Assembly (NCBI GenBank): GCA_032718565.1
Contig: JAVGVS010000002.1
Coordinates: forward strand, 9,878,307 to 9,942,306
Direction of reading: 5' to 3'
DNA from: Distichodus sexfasciatus
Lineage: Eukaryota > Chordata > Actinopteri > Characiformes > Distichodontidae
Length of the DNA: 64,000 bases
Position 1 is the stretch's first letter. Each line of letters starts with the position of its first letter. The notes under the pieces were generated by a model. It saw only the letters and a list, made by a program, of their open reading frames with translations, had not been told where the DNA came from and did not search any database. Shown here piece after piece: positions 29,541 to 40,861 of this stretch. The position numbers and the translations under genes are program-made.

Positions 29541-30922
29541 TATACACACATACACACACACAGTATGGCCTATGAGTATCATAATGGCCTACTAAAATGT
29601 CATTTAGCCAGCAGCCCTTCTCAGAGCCAGGCTGGGAGCTTTCTTTCTCCCTCTCATCAACATGCTAAGCATCTCTCAGCACTAGATTTAGCAAAGTGAA
29701 TTAATTTGGATTTGGCTTGCTAATGATGTTGCTGTGTGATTAGAGCTCCGCGAGGCCGCGCAGTATCCCCTATACGTCACCGTTGGAACCCCTCTGCGAT
29801 ATGTGTGCTGGTGCAGACTCCATCAGCGAGGGCTGCAGGCTGGAGGGGGAGCGGGCAGTCCTTTATTTTTTAAAATCCAATACAAAAATCTAGATCTCGA
29901 TTTTGAACCTAAATGCCAATGAAGCAGGGTTTGAGTTGTTCGATTTATCATTGTATTGATAAAATGTGATATAACAGAGCGCATGTGCATCTCTGTTCCC
30001 GAACTCATTTACAAGCCACTGTGGAGAGTGTAACATGTGGACTAGCTGCTTTGGTTTGTTTATTACTGTGATTTGCACACACATTTCCCCACACACACAC
30101 GCATGTACACACTCAAGTTTGTGTTCATGCCTCATCGGGCAAATATTTTTAATCTGGCCACGGGGTGAGCAGGAAGGCAGGGAATGGGGGGCATTAGGAT
30201 ATTCTGCCTTTCTTACAATAGCAGGGCTGGATATTTACATTTTGAGCTCGGCTGCTCCTTTGTGCGAGCTGGTCCAGGCCGGGCTGTGATGGGCTTGTCA
30301 TTTGATTAACTGAGAGAATTTTTAAAAAGGAATGAAAGGTGATTTAATATTCTCATGGTCTCACTAGCCTAGCTTGGCGATCCAGTTTGGGCCCCGGCAG
30401 CTTATTAGTTATAACTATATAGCATGCATAATAAAACTGCTCATTTGCTCACTAATATTAAAATTATCATATTCAGAGCCATGGGCATTAAGATCAATCA
30501 ACTGGGATTTTCAGGTCAGGATGTAGATCTGCTTTATGAGTTTTTTTTTTCCTTCTCCCTCTCTCTCTCTCTCCCCATGTCTCATAGAGTGTCTTTTCTA
30601 GAGCAAACTCGGCTACCACATCCCTGAAATAAAACACATGGAAAAACTGTAATATTAAAGCAAAGGTTATTATTTTGCTGTCAAGGTATGTTTTAATTAG
30701 GATCCTTTCATGATAGGAGACGGCTCCAGACCCATTTCTGCTTTTTTATCACCCTCCTTGATTATGAATGTAAACGTGTTTTCAGGTCATTTTCATAAGC
30801 CTGATTTGTCGGGATTATTTAAATATAAGGCGTGTTCTCACAAATAGAAGTGCCATGTGAGGTTCATGCCCAATTCAGGAGAGCATGGGTATCACTGAGA
30901 CCATCTGAGCACACACATACAA

Positions 30923-30953
<31 letters not shown>

Positions 30954-31111
30954 AACTCTTCCCTGAAGAGTTAAATTTTTCACTTTTGCAGAGCACTTCT
31001 TTAAGTTTATGAGATATATCATAAATCTGTATATGTTGAACCTATTTAGCGGGGGTTTTCTAAAGTATAAGACATCACAGTATTTATTCCATGTGTGTGT
31101 GTGTTTTACAG

Positions 31112-31233
31112 AACGCAGTGCGCCACAATCTCAGTCTTCACAAGTGTTTTGTGCGGGTGGAAAATGTGAAGGGGGCAGTGTGGACGGTGGACGAGATGGA
31201 ATACCAGAAACGCAGATCGCAGAAGATAACAGG
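31112..31233 (+). CDS. foxp2: foxp2 coding exon 11 of the window (forkhead recognition helix and wing)
   Basis: The exon is 122 nt, phase 0 to 2: [20 protein letters not shown] then [20 protein letters not shown] plus two bases of Gly. [13 protein letters not shown] is the DNA-recognition helix 3. Its Arg (31121-31123) corresponds to human Arg553, mutated in the KE speech-disorder family, and is intact. Human has [17 protein letters not shown], so one Val to Met change is seen. The acceptor is TTTTACAG ending at 31111 after a TG repeat; the donor is GTACGG at 31234. Confidence 0.96.
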
Positions 31234-31550
31234 GTACGGTCTGTGCTCTCTCTTTCGCTCATTCTCTCTTTCTCACCTCTTTCCATCATCTGATGCACGT
31301 CAAGCCTCCCACTATATCTTTGCAAATTACAGGCCACATGTTAACATGGTCAAACACGCAGCACGACTGCTCATTCCTCCTCAGCTTGCACCGTCCGACC
31401 CTAGCAAAGGCTGAAACGTGGCTTAACCATGACGAAGTGGATCCTCCCACTTAGAACACTCTCGCTGGGGCTGTGTTGTGTAGACACACTGTGGAGGTTG
31501 TAATCTAACGCAGCGATGTTAACTGTAAAGTTTGTGTTACGATCACAGAG
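31234..31550 (+). other. foxp2: short intron between exons 11 and 12 of the window
   Basis: 317 nt, GTACGG...CAGAG. CT-rich start, otherwise nothing notable except the unusual acceptor context CACAGAG discussed under exon 12. Confidence 0.8.
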
Positions 31551-31617
31551 CCCGACACAGGTGAAGAACCTGCCGTCCAGTCTGGGTTACGGCGCGGCTC
31601 TTAACGCGAGTTTGCAG
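31551..31617 (+). CDS. foxp2: foxp2 coding exon 12 of the window (post-forkhead, acceptor anomaly)
   Basis: The exon is 67 nt, phase 2 to 0. It completes Gly and encodes [20 protein letters not shown] then LQ. The human counterpart is [24 protein letters not shown], with 23 codons after the Gly; here the only frame-keeping AG acceptor (31549-31550) leaves 22 and drops the Ser. The AG at 31547-31548 would read into TGA at 31562-31564. If one extra G preceded the AGC at 31549, the exon would be 70 nt with GSPT as in human. So either a one-base deletion is real and tolerated, or the sequence lacks a base. The donor is GTGAGC at 31618. Confidence 0.85.
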
Positions 31618-32609
31618 GTGAGCATCTCACACACACACTCCCTCACACACTCGCTCGTACATACACCCAGGAAGGAACAAAACCTCTCTTAGGCAGTGTG
31701 ATCAGAACCGAAATGAGGAAGAGCAGTCTCACTGTCAGCCTGAGTAAACAACCTGTGTATGCTCCTCTTTTCCCTCATAATTACTGTCTGAACAGCAGGA
31801 GTATGAATTCCACCCAGTCTTTGTGTGTAAGTGTGTGTGTGTTTAGATGTGTGTGTGTGTGTGTGTCAGGGTTATATAGCTAGCAGAGCCTAGTAGATAA
31901 TGCAGGCAGAGGCCGAACCTTCTGCGGCTAGTCTGATTCTTATTTTTTCTTTTTTTTGCCGTTCCAGGATTGATATAGCAGCAGCCTGTCGTTAACGCAA
32001 GAGCATACGCGACAATATTTATCCCAGCTGTCAGTAAATGACGGTCAGAAGGCTGACACTGCGGTGCCTATGGCAAAACTTTAAATTTTAATTACTGTAT
32101 ATAACTTTAATGCACAGGAGGCAAAAATGTCAGGAGTTTTTTATTTTAATCCCAGGTAAAGTTTTGGCCAGTTTAATAGTCATGCTGATGTTTCAGGCTT
32201 TCACATGCTTGAGCTATGCTCGGTGTGAAGTCACAGGCTACATTTCCTTTGATGTCATGTTTTCCTGTGTAACGTCATTAGAACCCAGTTCTAGAGTTGC
32301 TCTAGATTGACATTGACCTTTGATGAAGTTTAGCAGACACTCTTATCCTTCCATTTCCTAATTTCAGTCTCCCTGGAGCAACTTGGAGTTAAGGCAGTTG
32401 CTCAGGGACCCAGCGGTGGCAGTTCTGGAGGTAGGATTCGATCCTACAATCAGAACACTAACACCCACGCTTTTTTACTCAGCACCACATAATTAGCAAA
32501 AGGGTAGAGCAAGACTGTAAATGAGCGGGATTTGCATTCAAAGTATGAAATGTATTTTTGGGGTTTTCTCACTGCTTCCCCTCTGGTTCTCTGTGTCCCC
32601 GTTGTGCAG
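31618..32609 (+). other. foxp2: intron between exons 12 and 13 of the window
   Basis: GTGAGC...GTGCAG. CA/TG repeats at 31629-31660 and 31828-31867, SINE 32310-32465. Confidence 0.85.
32310..32465 (-). mobile_element. tRNA-derived SINE of the second family, - orientation
   Basis: The tail word TTTAGCAGACACTCTTATCC opens the copy on +, followed by CCTGGAGCAACTTGGAGTT, AGGCAGTTGCTCAGGGACCC and GGTAGGATTCGATCCTACAA (complement of the B box). The tail matches the common fish SINE 3' end. It is in the intron before exon 13. Confidence 0.7.
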
Positions 32610-32800
32610 GCGGCGCTGGCGGAGACCTCGCTGCCTCTGCTGGGGAACGCGGCCCTGATGAACAGCAGCGCGTCAGGGCTGATGGGAGGAAGCCCCCCCA
32701 GCCTGTTACAGACTAGCACCCACGACGAGCTCAACGGCTCCCTCGACCACCTCGACACCAACGGCCACAGCAGCCCCGGATACTCCCCACACTCACACAT
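32610..32800 (+). CDS. foxp2: foxp2 coding exon 13 of the window (C-terminal region)
   Basis: The exon is 191 nt, phase 0 to 2. It encodes [60 protein letters not shown] and HSHM with a split Met. Human FOXP2 reads [20 protein letters not shown] and later [20 protein letters not shown], so this is clearly FOXP2-like. The fish has an insertion around GLMGGSPPS. The acceptor is GTTGTGCAG and the donor GTAAGA at 32801, then a CA repeat. The following intron is about 8 kb and carries very long GA and CT tracts. Confidence 0.95.
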
Positions 32801-33309
32801 GTAAGAGTCTACACACACACACACACATGCAGAAGTGTGTTGAGGGGTAAATGACTCTAGTTTCATTTCAGCAAGTGCACTGTGTGCTGCAAAGGTGTCC
32901 TTACTTGATGATCCTTACAGTAGTTACACACTTGTAAGTCTTAGTGGCACTTATCCAGAGAGTCTCAATTTAGACTAGATTCCATCTCAAGTCTTGAGTC
33001 ACTTCTGGGTTCATGGCTCATAAACGATTCACCATTCCATTTTGAGTACTACATTTCATTGTGGCAGATCAATAATAATCAAATTAAGTTAGCTAAATAT
33101 GATGCATATGTACACATACTGACTGCATTATTCTCATGCTCACGCGCAGGAGGTCTGTCTGGACAGATGTTGATAACAGCTATCTATAGATTGGCGAGTT
33201 GAACTCGTGTCGGGGAAAAAGTGCCATTACGTTAAAATATGAATCAGCGTTTTTAAAAATTTCTATTAATGCAAAGAAAACCTTTCAGCTTCCTTGTGCA
33301 AACGAAGCA

Positions 33310-33400
33310 CGTAATAGAGTTGTGCAAAAAAAATCGAATCGCGATTCTTTCTGTCGATTCAAAATCGATTCATGCATCTAAAAACATTGATTCATATTTT
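33310..33400. mobile_element. possible hAT-like MITE fragment
   Basis: AGAGTTGTGCAAAAAAAATCG then GAATCGCGATTCTTTCTGTC and AAAATCGATTCATGCATC resemble the start of fish hAT elements with ATCGATTC words. Only one end is recognisable. Confidence 0.3.
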
Positions 33401-33814
33401 AACGTAATAGCACTAGTTTACGTTAATTTTAACTTATAGATGGCGCAATGTCGAAATCGGCCCAAACAGACCTCCTTCACTCAAGACTGTGTGTGTGTGT
33501 GTGTGTGTGTGGCAGTGCTAAGTCTCTGGAATGTTAAACACTTTGCAGTGCCATCTATGACATCACTAAAGGTGTTGTCTTCTTAATGACAACACTTCTC
33601 ACTTTCTTTCTGTTATTACACACACACACACAAAGTATTGCGCCTGAGGCACTGGAGATACCATATACAGCAAAACTGTGTGTGTGACAGGTTAAGTGCT
33701 CTATTCTGGACGTAGTAAAACACACGGCATTGACGCTGTGTGCTGTGCTCCACGACAAATAATCTCTCACTCCCCCACACACACGCACGCAGGTCCACCA
33801 GTTAAAACTTGTAG

Positions 33815-33965
33815 CGGTGGAGGTGGTGGTGGTCTAGCGGTATCCAACTCCCAGCACTACCGCCATCGGACCCCTGAGCAAGACCCTTAACCCCACAGAG
33901 ACTGTCCCTGTAACTAGGAGATGGAGTTCATTCTGGATAAGAGCGTCTGCTAAAAGCCGCGAACG
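33815..33965 (+). mobile_element. SINE, + orientation, with conserved fish 3' tail
   Basis: The copy has GGTGGTCTAGCGGTATCCAA at its head, then CGGACCCCTGAGCAAGACCC, TTAACCCCACAGAGACTG and the tail CTGGATAAGAGCGTCTGCTA. The tail is the + version of the word that opens 32310-32465. Head and body differ, so it is a related but distinct subfamily. Confidence 0.65.
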
Positions 33966-34354
33966 TAGTCATCCAGGAGAAATATCGTCCTTGATGTACA
34001 GCAGTTTTGTTAGTCAGGAATAATAGTGGGACAACTAGAGTCCTGCTCTGAACGAGGCTACACCAGACGCCGCCTCGTGAAAATAACCTGCTGCTGCTGC
34101 TGCGTTTAGGCCTCGTATGTCAAGTGACGTTTGGTACTATGTCTTGGAGTATTTTCACAATGATTATTACTCCTCACCTATAACAGGGCCTGTCCTAATT
34201 ACAGATTCAGTTTCTTAATTACACCAACGCCTGCATCGAGGGGAGGTTTAGGATAAAAGAGAGTTTTATGCAAGACTGTCTTATTAATATTTAGCAGTTA
34301 ACTGTATCATTAATTACTTTAAAATCTTTGCCTTTCCATCTTTTTTAATGGTGC

Positions 34355-34978
34355 AGGGAGGGGGACGGAGAGAGAGAGAGAGAGGGGAGAGAAAGAGAGA
34401 AAGAGAGGGGGAGAGAGGGAGACAGACAGAGAGAGAGAGAGAGGAAGAGAGAGAGAGATAGAGACAAGAGAGAAAAGTGGGAGAGAGAGAAAAGAAGAGA
34501 GGGGAGATTAGAGAGAGGAAGAGAGAGAGAAGAGGGAGGGAGGGCGGGAGAGAGATAGAGAGAGAGGAAGAGGGAGAGAGAGAGGAGGAAGAGAGAGGGA
34601 GAGGAAGAGATAGAGACAGAGAGAGAGAAGAGAGGGAGAGAAGAGAGGGAGAGAAAGAGATAGAGGGGAGAGAAGGAGAGAGAGGAAGAGAGAGAAAGGA
34701 GGAGAGAGGAAGAGAGGGGAGGAGAGAGAGAGAGAGCTAGGGGAGAGAGAGGGGAAGAGGGGAGAGAGAAGAGAAGAGAGAGGGGAGAGGAAGAGATAGA
34801 GACAGAGAGAGAGGGGAGAGAAGAGAGAGGAGAGGAAGAGATAGAGGGAGAGACAGAGGGAGAGAAGAGAGAGAGGGAGAGAGAAAGGAAGAGAGAGAGG
34901 AAGAGAGGAGGGAGGGAGAGAGAGAGAGAGCTAGAGAGAGAGGAAGAGAGGGGAGAGAGAAAGGAAGAGGGAGGGCGG

Positions 34979-35010
<32 letters not shown>

Positions 35011-35103
35011 GGAAGAGGGAGAGAGATTGAGAGAGAAAGGAAGGAAGAGAGAGAGAGAGAGAGAGAGGGAGGGAGGGAGGAAGAGGGAGGGAGGGAGAGA
35101 GAG
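34355..35103. repeat. 0.75 kb polypurine (GA-rich) tract
   Basis: Almost only G and A on + over about 750 bp, with AGAGAGGGGAGAG, GAAGAGATAGAGACAGAGAG and similar units repeated. Pyrimidine interruptions are single C or T bases. It lies in the last, roughly 8 kb, intron of foxp2. Such a mirror-repeat tract can form triplex DNA. Confidence 0.95.
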
Positions 35104-36867
35104 TCTGATTAAAGATTCATATGGTGTGAGTTTGAGAAATGTGTATGTTGGAAAATGTGCTCCACACTAATCAGCTAAATGTCATACATGTTACTAAGCA
35201 AGAGGTTTACTAAGTTAGAGATAGTACACTTAGTACTGAACACACACACACACACACACACTCTCATACCCGCCATTTTTACAGTATATAGGATCTCTGT
35301 GCCTCAGTCTCCATTCGTTCCCTTTTTTCCTTGGCTGCAAAAGAAAAGTGGTTCTAGTGTCTCAGCAGGGTGTGTAAGCAAGAGGTGTGTGTGTGTGTGT
35401 GACGCTGATATGGAACGTAAGTGTTAAGTGGGGCAAATCTGAAATCCAGACAGAATCCCATATCTAATTCCCCAGGTTGTTTAACTTTAATAATGGACAG
35501 CTGAGCTTGTTTCTTTTTGCTTTTCTCTCTCTCTCTCTGCTTGTGAGTGTTTGGACATTAAAGGTGTCCGATGCTGCCTCTGGTTACACGGCCACTACAC
35601 GCCTAAAATGGAAGAAATATGTTTTGTAAGTGGCTTTTTTAAAGTATGCATTTAATAATGAAGAGGCCAGTTAGAGCCGACCTCTGAGAAAGTGACTCAC
35701 AAACTGTGGACTAACTTTTTCTTTCCACACCCCCAGTCAAGCTGCGGATCGCTTCGGGCAGGAGCGTGTCCTATGAGCAGCGCTGAGCACAAAGAAGGCA
35801 GTGAAAAAAATGATAAACGTACAAATCTCATAGTAGTCAATAAGCGTGAGTAAGGATTTTGAGTTATGTCGTTAATGTTAGTTTGTGTTTAGAGCTACAG
35901 TGGTGGCTTCAGGACTCACACACACACACACACACTTGGCACTAGTAATGTACCAGTGGCTGGGTTTAGTAGTCGCCAGGTCGCATCAGATGCGGAGGCT
36001 GCATTTTGTTTTTGGTTCAGTGTGTGTTGTGTTCAGCGTTTTGTTTTGTTTTGTCTCGTTCAAAATGTTTCAAACGAAAAGCTGGAACATTTGCCTCAAA
36101 AATTTTGTCCAAACAAAATCCTCGCAAAACGCCAGCAAGACCGAGCAAGTCTCATGTCGTAACTACCTTTAAACCCGCACTCAGAGCCCGGCACTAGCTT
36201 GCGCTTTTGCTAATTCCAGCCTTTAACCATGCTTCCCGCCTGACGCCTTCATACGGTGCAGAAGAGACTTAATCATTTCCCTCCCGCCTCCACGAGTGCC
36301 GCTGATTTCTAATGAATGCAAATGAAAGCCGCGCTTCGTGGCGCTGCAGCTAAAGGCCCGTGTCGCATGCACGGTCGGCGCGGCTCGGTCTAAGGCTTCG
36401 GGCGCTGCTTATTCCGAGGTAATCTTCCTTTTTAGTCCCGCTGCCTGGCGCCTCACAGCCTGGCGGCAAGCGGCGCGTGATGAATGCGAGATGGGTACGT
36501 CGGCTCACGCTATTAAAGAGAGTTAGCGCTGGCTGGCCTCGGGTCAACGAGAGCATTTATGGCCTCATTCAGTCTTAACGCTGCTTTAGCGCCTGTTTAC
36601 AGACACACCAGCGGCACATTAGTCACACACACACAACGCAGCCGCATGTTTGCCGAACGCTGTTAAAATAATGAGGTGCGATGTGACGGATTAATAATGA
36701 TTTCTATAATTAGAAAGATTTACCAATAATAATTTTTTGAGATCTCTGTATCTCGGCAGTTGATATTTACTGTATATTTACATAGGTATTTTTAGACTTG
36801 ATACATATTGTGACGTCTTTTGTTTTTTAAAGATGTCTATTTTGGTTAAAGGAGAGAAAGGTCTATT

Positions 36868-37272
36868 TAGGCTCTGGGGTATCGCTACAGTTGATTTCCT
36901 GACCGATTCGATTCCCACTACAAGGTAGTGATCCGATGCAGTTCTCGATTCGATTCGATTCAATATTGATTTATTTAGAGATTTTTTATGTCAAAATACT
37001 AGTTTTACTTGGTTATAAATAACTTGTTTTAAAAACTGAAGTGTTGCTAAACACGCCTTTTAGCCAGACGGTGATTTGAATCGAGCAGCTCTTGAAGCTG
37101 TGTGGCTCTATTTGGTTTCGGTTTACCGGTTTCACGCTTATAGCCTTGCACGGGCGCCGTGAAGCAGGTATAGTCAAGAGGAAAAGACGATCCGCAAATT
37201 TTGAATCGATATCGTATTTTTCGAACAAGAATCGATATTGATCGGTGAATCGATTTTTTGAACCCAGCCCTA
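36868..37272. mobile_element. possible hAT-like MITE remnant
   Basis: The right end GATTTTTTGAACCCAGCCCTAG is the complement of the fish hAT start CTAGGGCTGGGTT. The left end is TAGGCTCTGGGGTATCGC, more diverged. Interior holds many ATTCGATTCGATTC and AATCGATATCG words. No clear 8 bp flank. Confidence 0.45.
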
Positions 37273-37519
37273 GTGTTCATTCATTTAAAAGTCTAGTTGA
37301 GCTCAGGATGAAGCAAGATCAATGCGATGGTGTTAAAGAAGCGATGATATCGCTCACACGATTCACCGGCTCTGGACTTGACTTGAATCAAATCGAGTGG
37401 TAAGATCGATATCTGCTTAAATTCTAATTGTTAAAATACACAAATTCCAGCAAATAAAGACATTGCTAATAACTACATTTTTAAAATGCTTGTCCACTAA
37501 CTTTAAATCAGATTCCACA

Positions 37520-38052
37520 TTAGGGCCTGTGTCCACCAAACGTGTTTTGTTGCGCTGCCCGCGCCTATTTTATAATTCAAATGCTACGAGCTTCAGCCAG
37601 AGCTCTAGTTGCCTTTGGCAGAAAAACACTGAGATTTGTTTTACTGCTCAGAGCGCTTTCGTTGAACACGCTTACCTTTAGAACAGCGCCACGGTTAATG
37701 CGTCACTTGTCTTGTCAATAATCAAAATCGCGAAGGCCGTGGATACAAACAGACAAGAACTCAATAATAACAATGACGGCGTGATCTGGAGCAGCTGAGA
37801 AGTTGAATAGTTCGAACGCTTGCTGCTAACGCCAAGATGCGATTTCTTCCATCGAAGCTTTACGATCTCTTTTATGTCGGCTAAACTACCGATCTCAACG
37901 GAACACGATACATTATTTACATGGAGAGGAACGAACGCGGAAGAAGCGGATGATGTTGTATCACCAAGCGCTAAGAAAAGTTTGAGAAAGCGCTTGAAGT
38001 GAGCTTTTGACCAAGAGTCACGCAAAAAATATGTTTGTGAAACAGGCCCTTA
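37520..38052. mobile_element. possible DNA-transposon remnant with GGGCCTGT ends
   Basis: The left end TTAGGGCCTGTGTCCACC and the right end GTGAAACAGGCCCTTA are inverted repeats over about 12 bp (TAGGGCCTGT with mismatches). Sequence between is moderately GC-balanced without repeats and has no long conserved ORF that I recognise. A loose 8 bp flank CAGATTCC (37508-37515) / CAGACTCC (38053-38060) exists but is offset from the left end. Confidence 0.45.
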
Positions 38053-38180
38053 CAGACTCCCTAAATACAAGAGCAGGGAACGACATCAAAGTGAAAGTGA
38101 GTGAATATTTTACACAAACATTGTTATTGCGACATAGTGCACCACAACCAGATGTGACCTTCATTGACTCCATCTATGAA

Positions 38181-38314
38181 GGAGCAGTGGGCAGCTGACA
38201 TGGGCAGCCTGGGAGCAGTACTTAGGACGGTACTTTGCTCATGAGTACCTTAGTGGTACCTTTACCAGTCCGGGATTCAAACCGGAGCGAACGCCTTAAC
38301 TGTTACGCTACCAA
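38181..38314 (-). mobile_element. tRNA-derived SINE, - orientation, 3'-truncated
   Basis: The complement carries the same words as the copies at 17518 and 58445: CAGCTGACATGGGCAGC, CTCATGAGTACCTTAGTGG and the B-box complement GGGATTCAAACC at 38270-38281. The tail with AAATGCAGAGG is missing, so the copy is truncated. Confidence 0.75.
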
Positions 38315-39030
38315 CATCCCTGATGGTGGTCTTCATGCAGGAACGGTCAGTGAAAACGTCTAGTCATGCAGATGACTTTGATGGTCATCACGCGATCGCG
38401 AAAGTACCCCATCGTTTATCGCCATGGTTGATGCTGTGAAAGGTGCGGTGGGGTTGTTTATCCCCTGATGGTTGAGCGGTGAGCCGGTGGAGGGCGCTGT
38501 GTTTGGAGGAGCAGAAGGTGCTCATTAGGATCGGGAGTGGGTTTTTTCCCCGAGAGCTGGTGGGAGTTAGCAGCGTGGTTAGTGCGGCTCTTCAAAAGGC
38601 AGGTTCTCTTTAACGTATTCCTGCCTCTGCCCTCGCCAGGCAGTAACACCCGCCCCGCTCTGCCTCTGCCGCATCTGAATATTAATCTATTTTGCTATAA
38701 ATATTAAAGTAATCTGTACCTTTTAAAATTCTTTCAACTTCAGAGTTCCCCCGCCATTGATGAGAGCAGCTACAGAGCCCAGAGATGGCTGCCAGATCGG
38801 GCCAGTAATACAGAGACTATTGGGATAAGTTTTTCCTCCGCTTTCACTCCCTTCTCTCTCTCTCTCTCCGCTCACCTCAGGTCTAGCGGGATTTTCCCGA
38901 TGCATCCGGGACGTAAGCCGTAGCCAATTACGCTTTTATTGATTTATCATGGTCACATTAAACCCCTCTGCCACGGCCCAGGATCATGTTGCCTTGCTCT
39001 GTGGGTGATAAGAAGACTTTGTTAGTGGCC

Positions 39031-40165
39031 CTACTCACCCTCCCTCCTTTCATCCCTCTCTCATCCTCTCTCATACCTCTCCTCCTCCTCTCATACCTCT
39101 CCTCCCCTCATATCCTCTCCTCATCCCTCTCTCATACCTCTCCTCTCCCTCTCTACACCTCTTTCCTCCCTCTCTTCATACCTCCTCCTCCATCTCTCAT
39201 CCTCTCTCATACCCTCCTCCCTCTCTCATCCTCCTCTCATACCTCCATCTCTCATCCCTCTCTCCTCCTCTCATTCCTCCTCTCTCCATCTCCCTCACCC
39301 TCTCCCCCTTCTCCCCTCTCCCCCTCTCATTCCTCTCTCTCTCCCTCTCCTCCCCCTCATCATCTCGGTCTCTCCTCCCCTCTCTCATTCCTCTCTCCAT
39401 CTCTCTCATTCCTCTCCTCTCCTCCATCTCTCTCATTCCTCTCCCTCATCCCTCTCCTTCCTCCATCTCATTCCTCTCCCTTCCTCTCCTCCTCCCTCCT
39501 TATTCTCTCCTCCATCTCATTCTCTCCTCTCCTCCCTCTCCTCATTCCCTCTCCTCCTCCCTCTTCATTCCCTCCTCCCTCTCCCTCCTCTCTCATTCCT
39601 CTCTCCTCCATCTCTCATTCCCTCTCTCCTCCATCTCATTCCTCCTCTGTCCCTTCCTCCTCCTCCATCTCTCATTCCTCCCTCTCTCCTCTCCTCCCTC
39701 TCCTCATTCCTCCTCCTTCCCTCTCATTCCCTTCCTCTCTCCTCTCTCTCTCTTCCTCTCCTCTCTCATTCTCTCCTCCTCTCCGCCCTTTCATCTCTCT
39801 CTCTCTCTCTCTCTCTCTCATTCCGTCTTCTCCTCCACATTCTCTTCTCATCTCTCTTCCTCTTCCTCTTCTTCTTTCTTCTTCTTCTTTCTTCTTCTTC
39901 TTCTTCTTCTTCTTCTTCTTCTTCTTCTTCTTCTTCTTCTTCTCTCTCACCTCTCTTGTCCCCTCCTCTCCTTTCCTTTTTCCTCATCTCTTCATTTCTC
40001 TCTCCCGCTCTGCCTCCTCTTCCTCCTCCTCACATTTCTTCTCATCTCCCATCCCTCTCTTCTCCTGCTCACCTTTCCTCCCTCTCCTTCTTCCCTCCCG
40101 CTCTTCTGCAGGAGATCTCCCGCTCTGCCATCTCTCTCTCTCTCTCTCTCTTTCCCTCTCTCTCC
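39031..40165. repeat. 1.1 kb polypyrimidine (CT-rich) tract with TTC array
   Basis: Nearly pure C/T on + with CCTCATTCCTCTCTCCTCCA, CCTCCATCTCTCATTCC and similar degenerate units of roughly 20-30 bp. A (TTC)n array sits at 39865-39942. It is in the same last intron as the GA tract and about 4 kb from it. It reads open as a 417-codon frame, but this is Ser/Pro/Leu low-complexity and not a gene. Confidence 0.95.
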
Positions 40166-40861
40166 GTTTATTGTCAGTCAGCAAAGATCTTCCTCCGTTT
40201 GGAGTTAAAACCGTGGCTCGTGGTGTCCGAGTGAAGTGAGTGGCTGGAGTTGATTAATGGCAGAGTCTAGCTGCAGGTTTTCTCCCCTCTCAAGAAGCTT
40301 CGGCGCGTCGCTGCATATTAACGAAGGCCTGCGCTTTCTATTAACTAGATAAAAAAAACCCTCGTCTCCCCCTTTGCTCCAGGGGGTGAGGGGATGAGAA
40401 ATTCTCCATTATTTATAATGGGGTGACTGCCGCTCTCTCTCTCCCTCTCTCTCCCCCTCTCTCTCTCTTTTCTTGCCCAGCCAGGTGCCATCAGTAAACT
40501 TTTCAATGCCGAACATGCGGAGGCATCAGCCGCCAACGCTCGCCGCATTTTTACCGCCGTTCTCTTAATCTGAACTGAACTAATCTCCGCTGTTTAGATT
40601 TATGCCACATGTGAGAAGCTTGCCTTGGTGTGTGTGTATGTGTGTGTGTGTGTGTTTTAGTGGGATGGGTGGGGGGGTGGGTGGAGGGGGTGACTGTGGG
40701 CAAGTTTTCTAGGTGTTTTTGAACGTGAGAGGATTTGCCGCAGGCTTTGGAGGATCCCGTCACTCCTTTACGCTCCAACCACGGCACACGCGTAGAGACC
40801 TTACTTCCCCTGCTTTTCTCTCAGCTAATTTTGGATGAACTTTTATGGCTTTTTCTTCCAG

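Larger units (their letters stand above)
27911..31111 (+). other. foxp2: intron between exons 10 and 11 of the window (splits the forkhead)
   Basis: GTAACG...TTACAG, 3.2 kb. GA repeat 28434-28480, AT arrays with Tc1-like element 28681-29540, CA repeats 30911-30953. The piece 30140-30880 is unique and may be conserved. Confidence 0.85.
32801..40861 (+). other. foxp2: last intron of foxp2, 8 kb, repeat-rich
   Basis: GTAAGA...TTCCAG. Holds CA/TG repeats (32811-32826, 33489-33511, 33619-33632), a SINE 33815, the GA tract 34355-35103, MITE remnants 36868-37272 and 37520-38052, a SINE 38181 and the CT tract 39031-40165. 35440-36860 and 38330-38960 are unique-looking. Confidence 0.85.

Noticed and set aside
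29234..29557. Open frames of Tyr-Ile repeats on both strands
   Set aside because: Pure (AT)n microsatellite translation.
31549..31617. Exon 12 starting at the first AG (31549)
   Set aside because: With exon 11 ending in phase 2 it reads Gly-Ala-Arg-His-Arg then TGA; the second AG keeps the conserved frame.
34477..34740. Arg/Glu-rich open frame
   Set aside because: Translation of the GA tract; no start context or homology.
38986..40239. 417-codon open frame on +
   Set aside because: It is Ser/Pro/Leu low-complexity translation of the CT tract inside the last foxp2 intron; the opposite strand gives Arg/Glu repeats. No domain, no splice logic.
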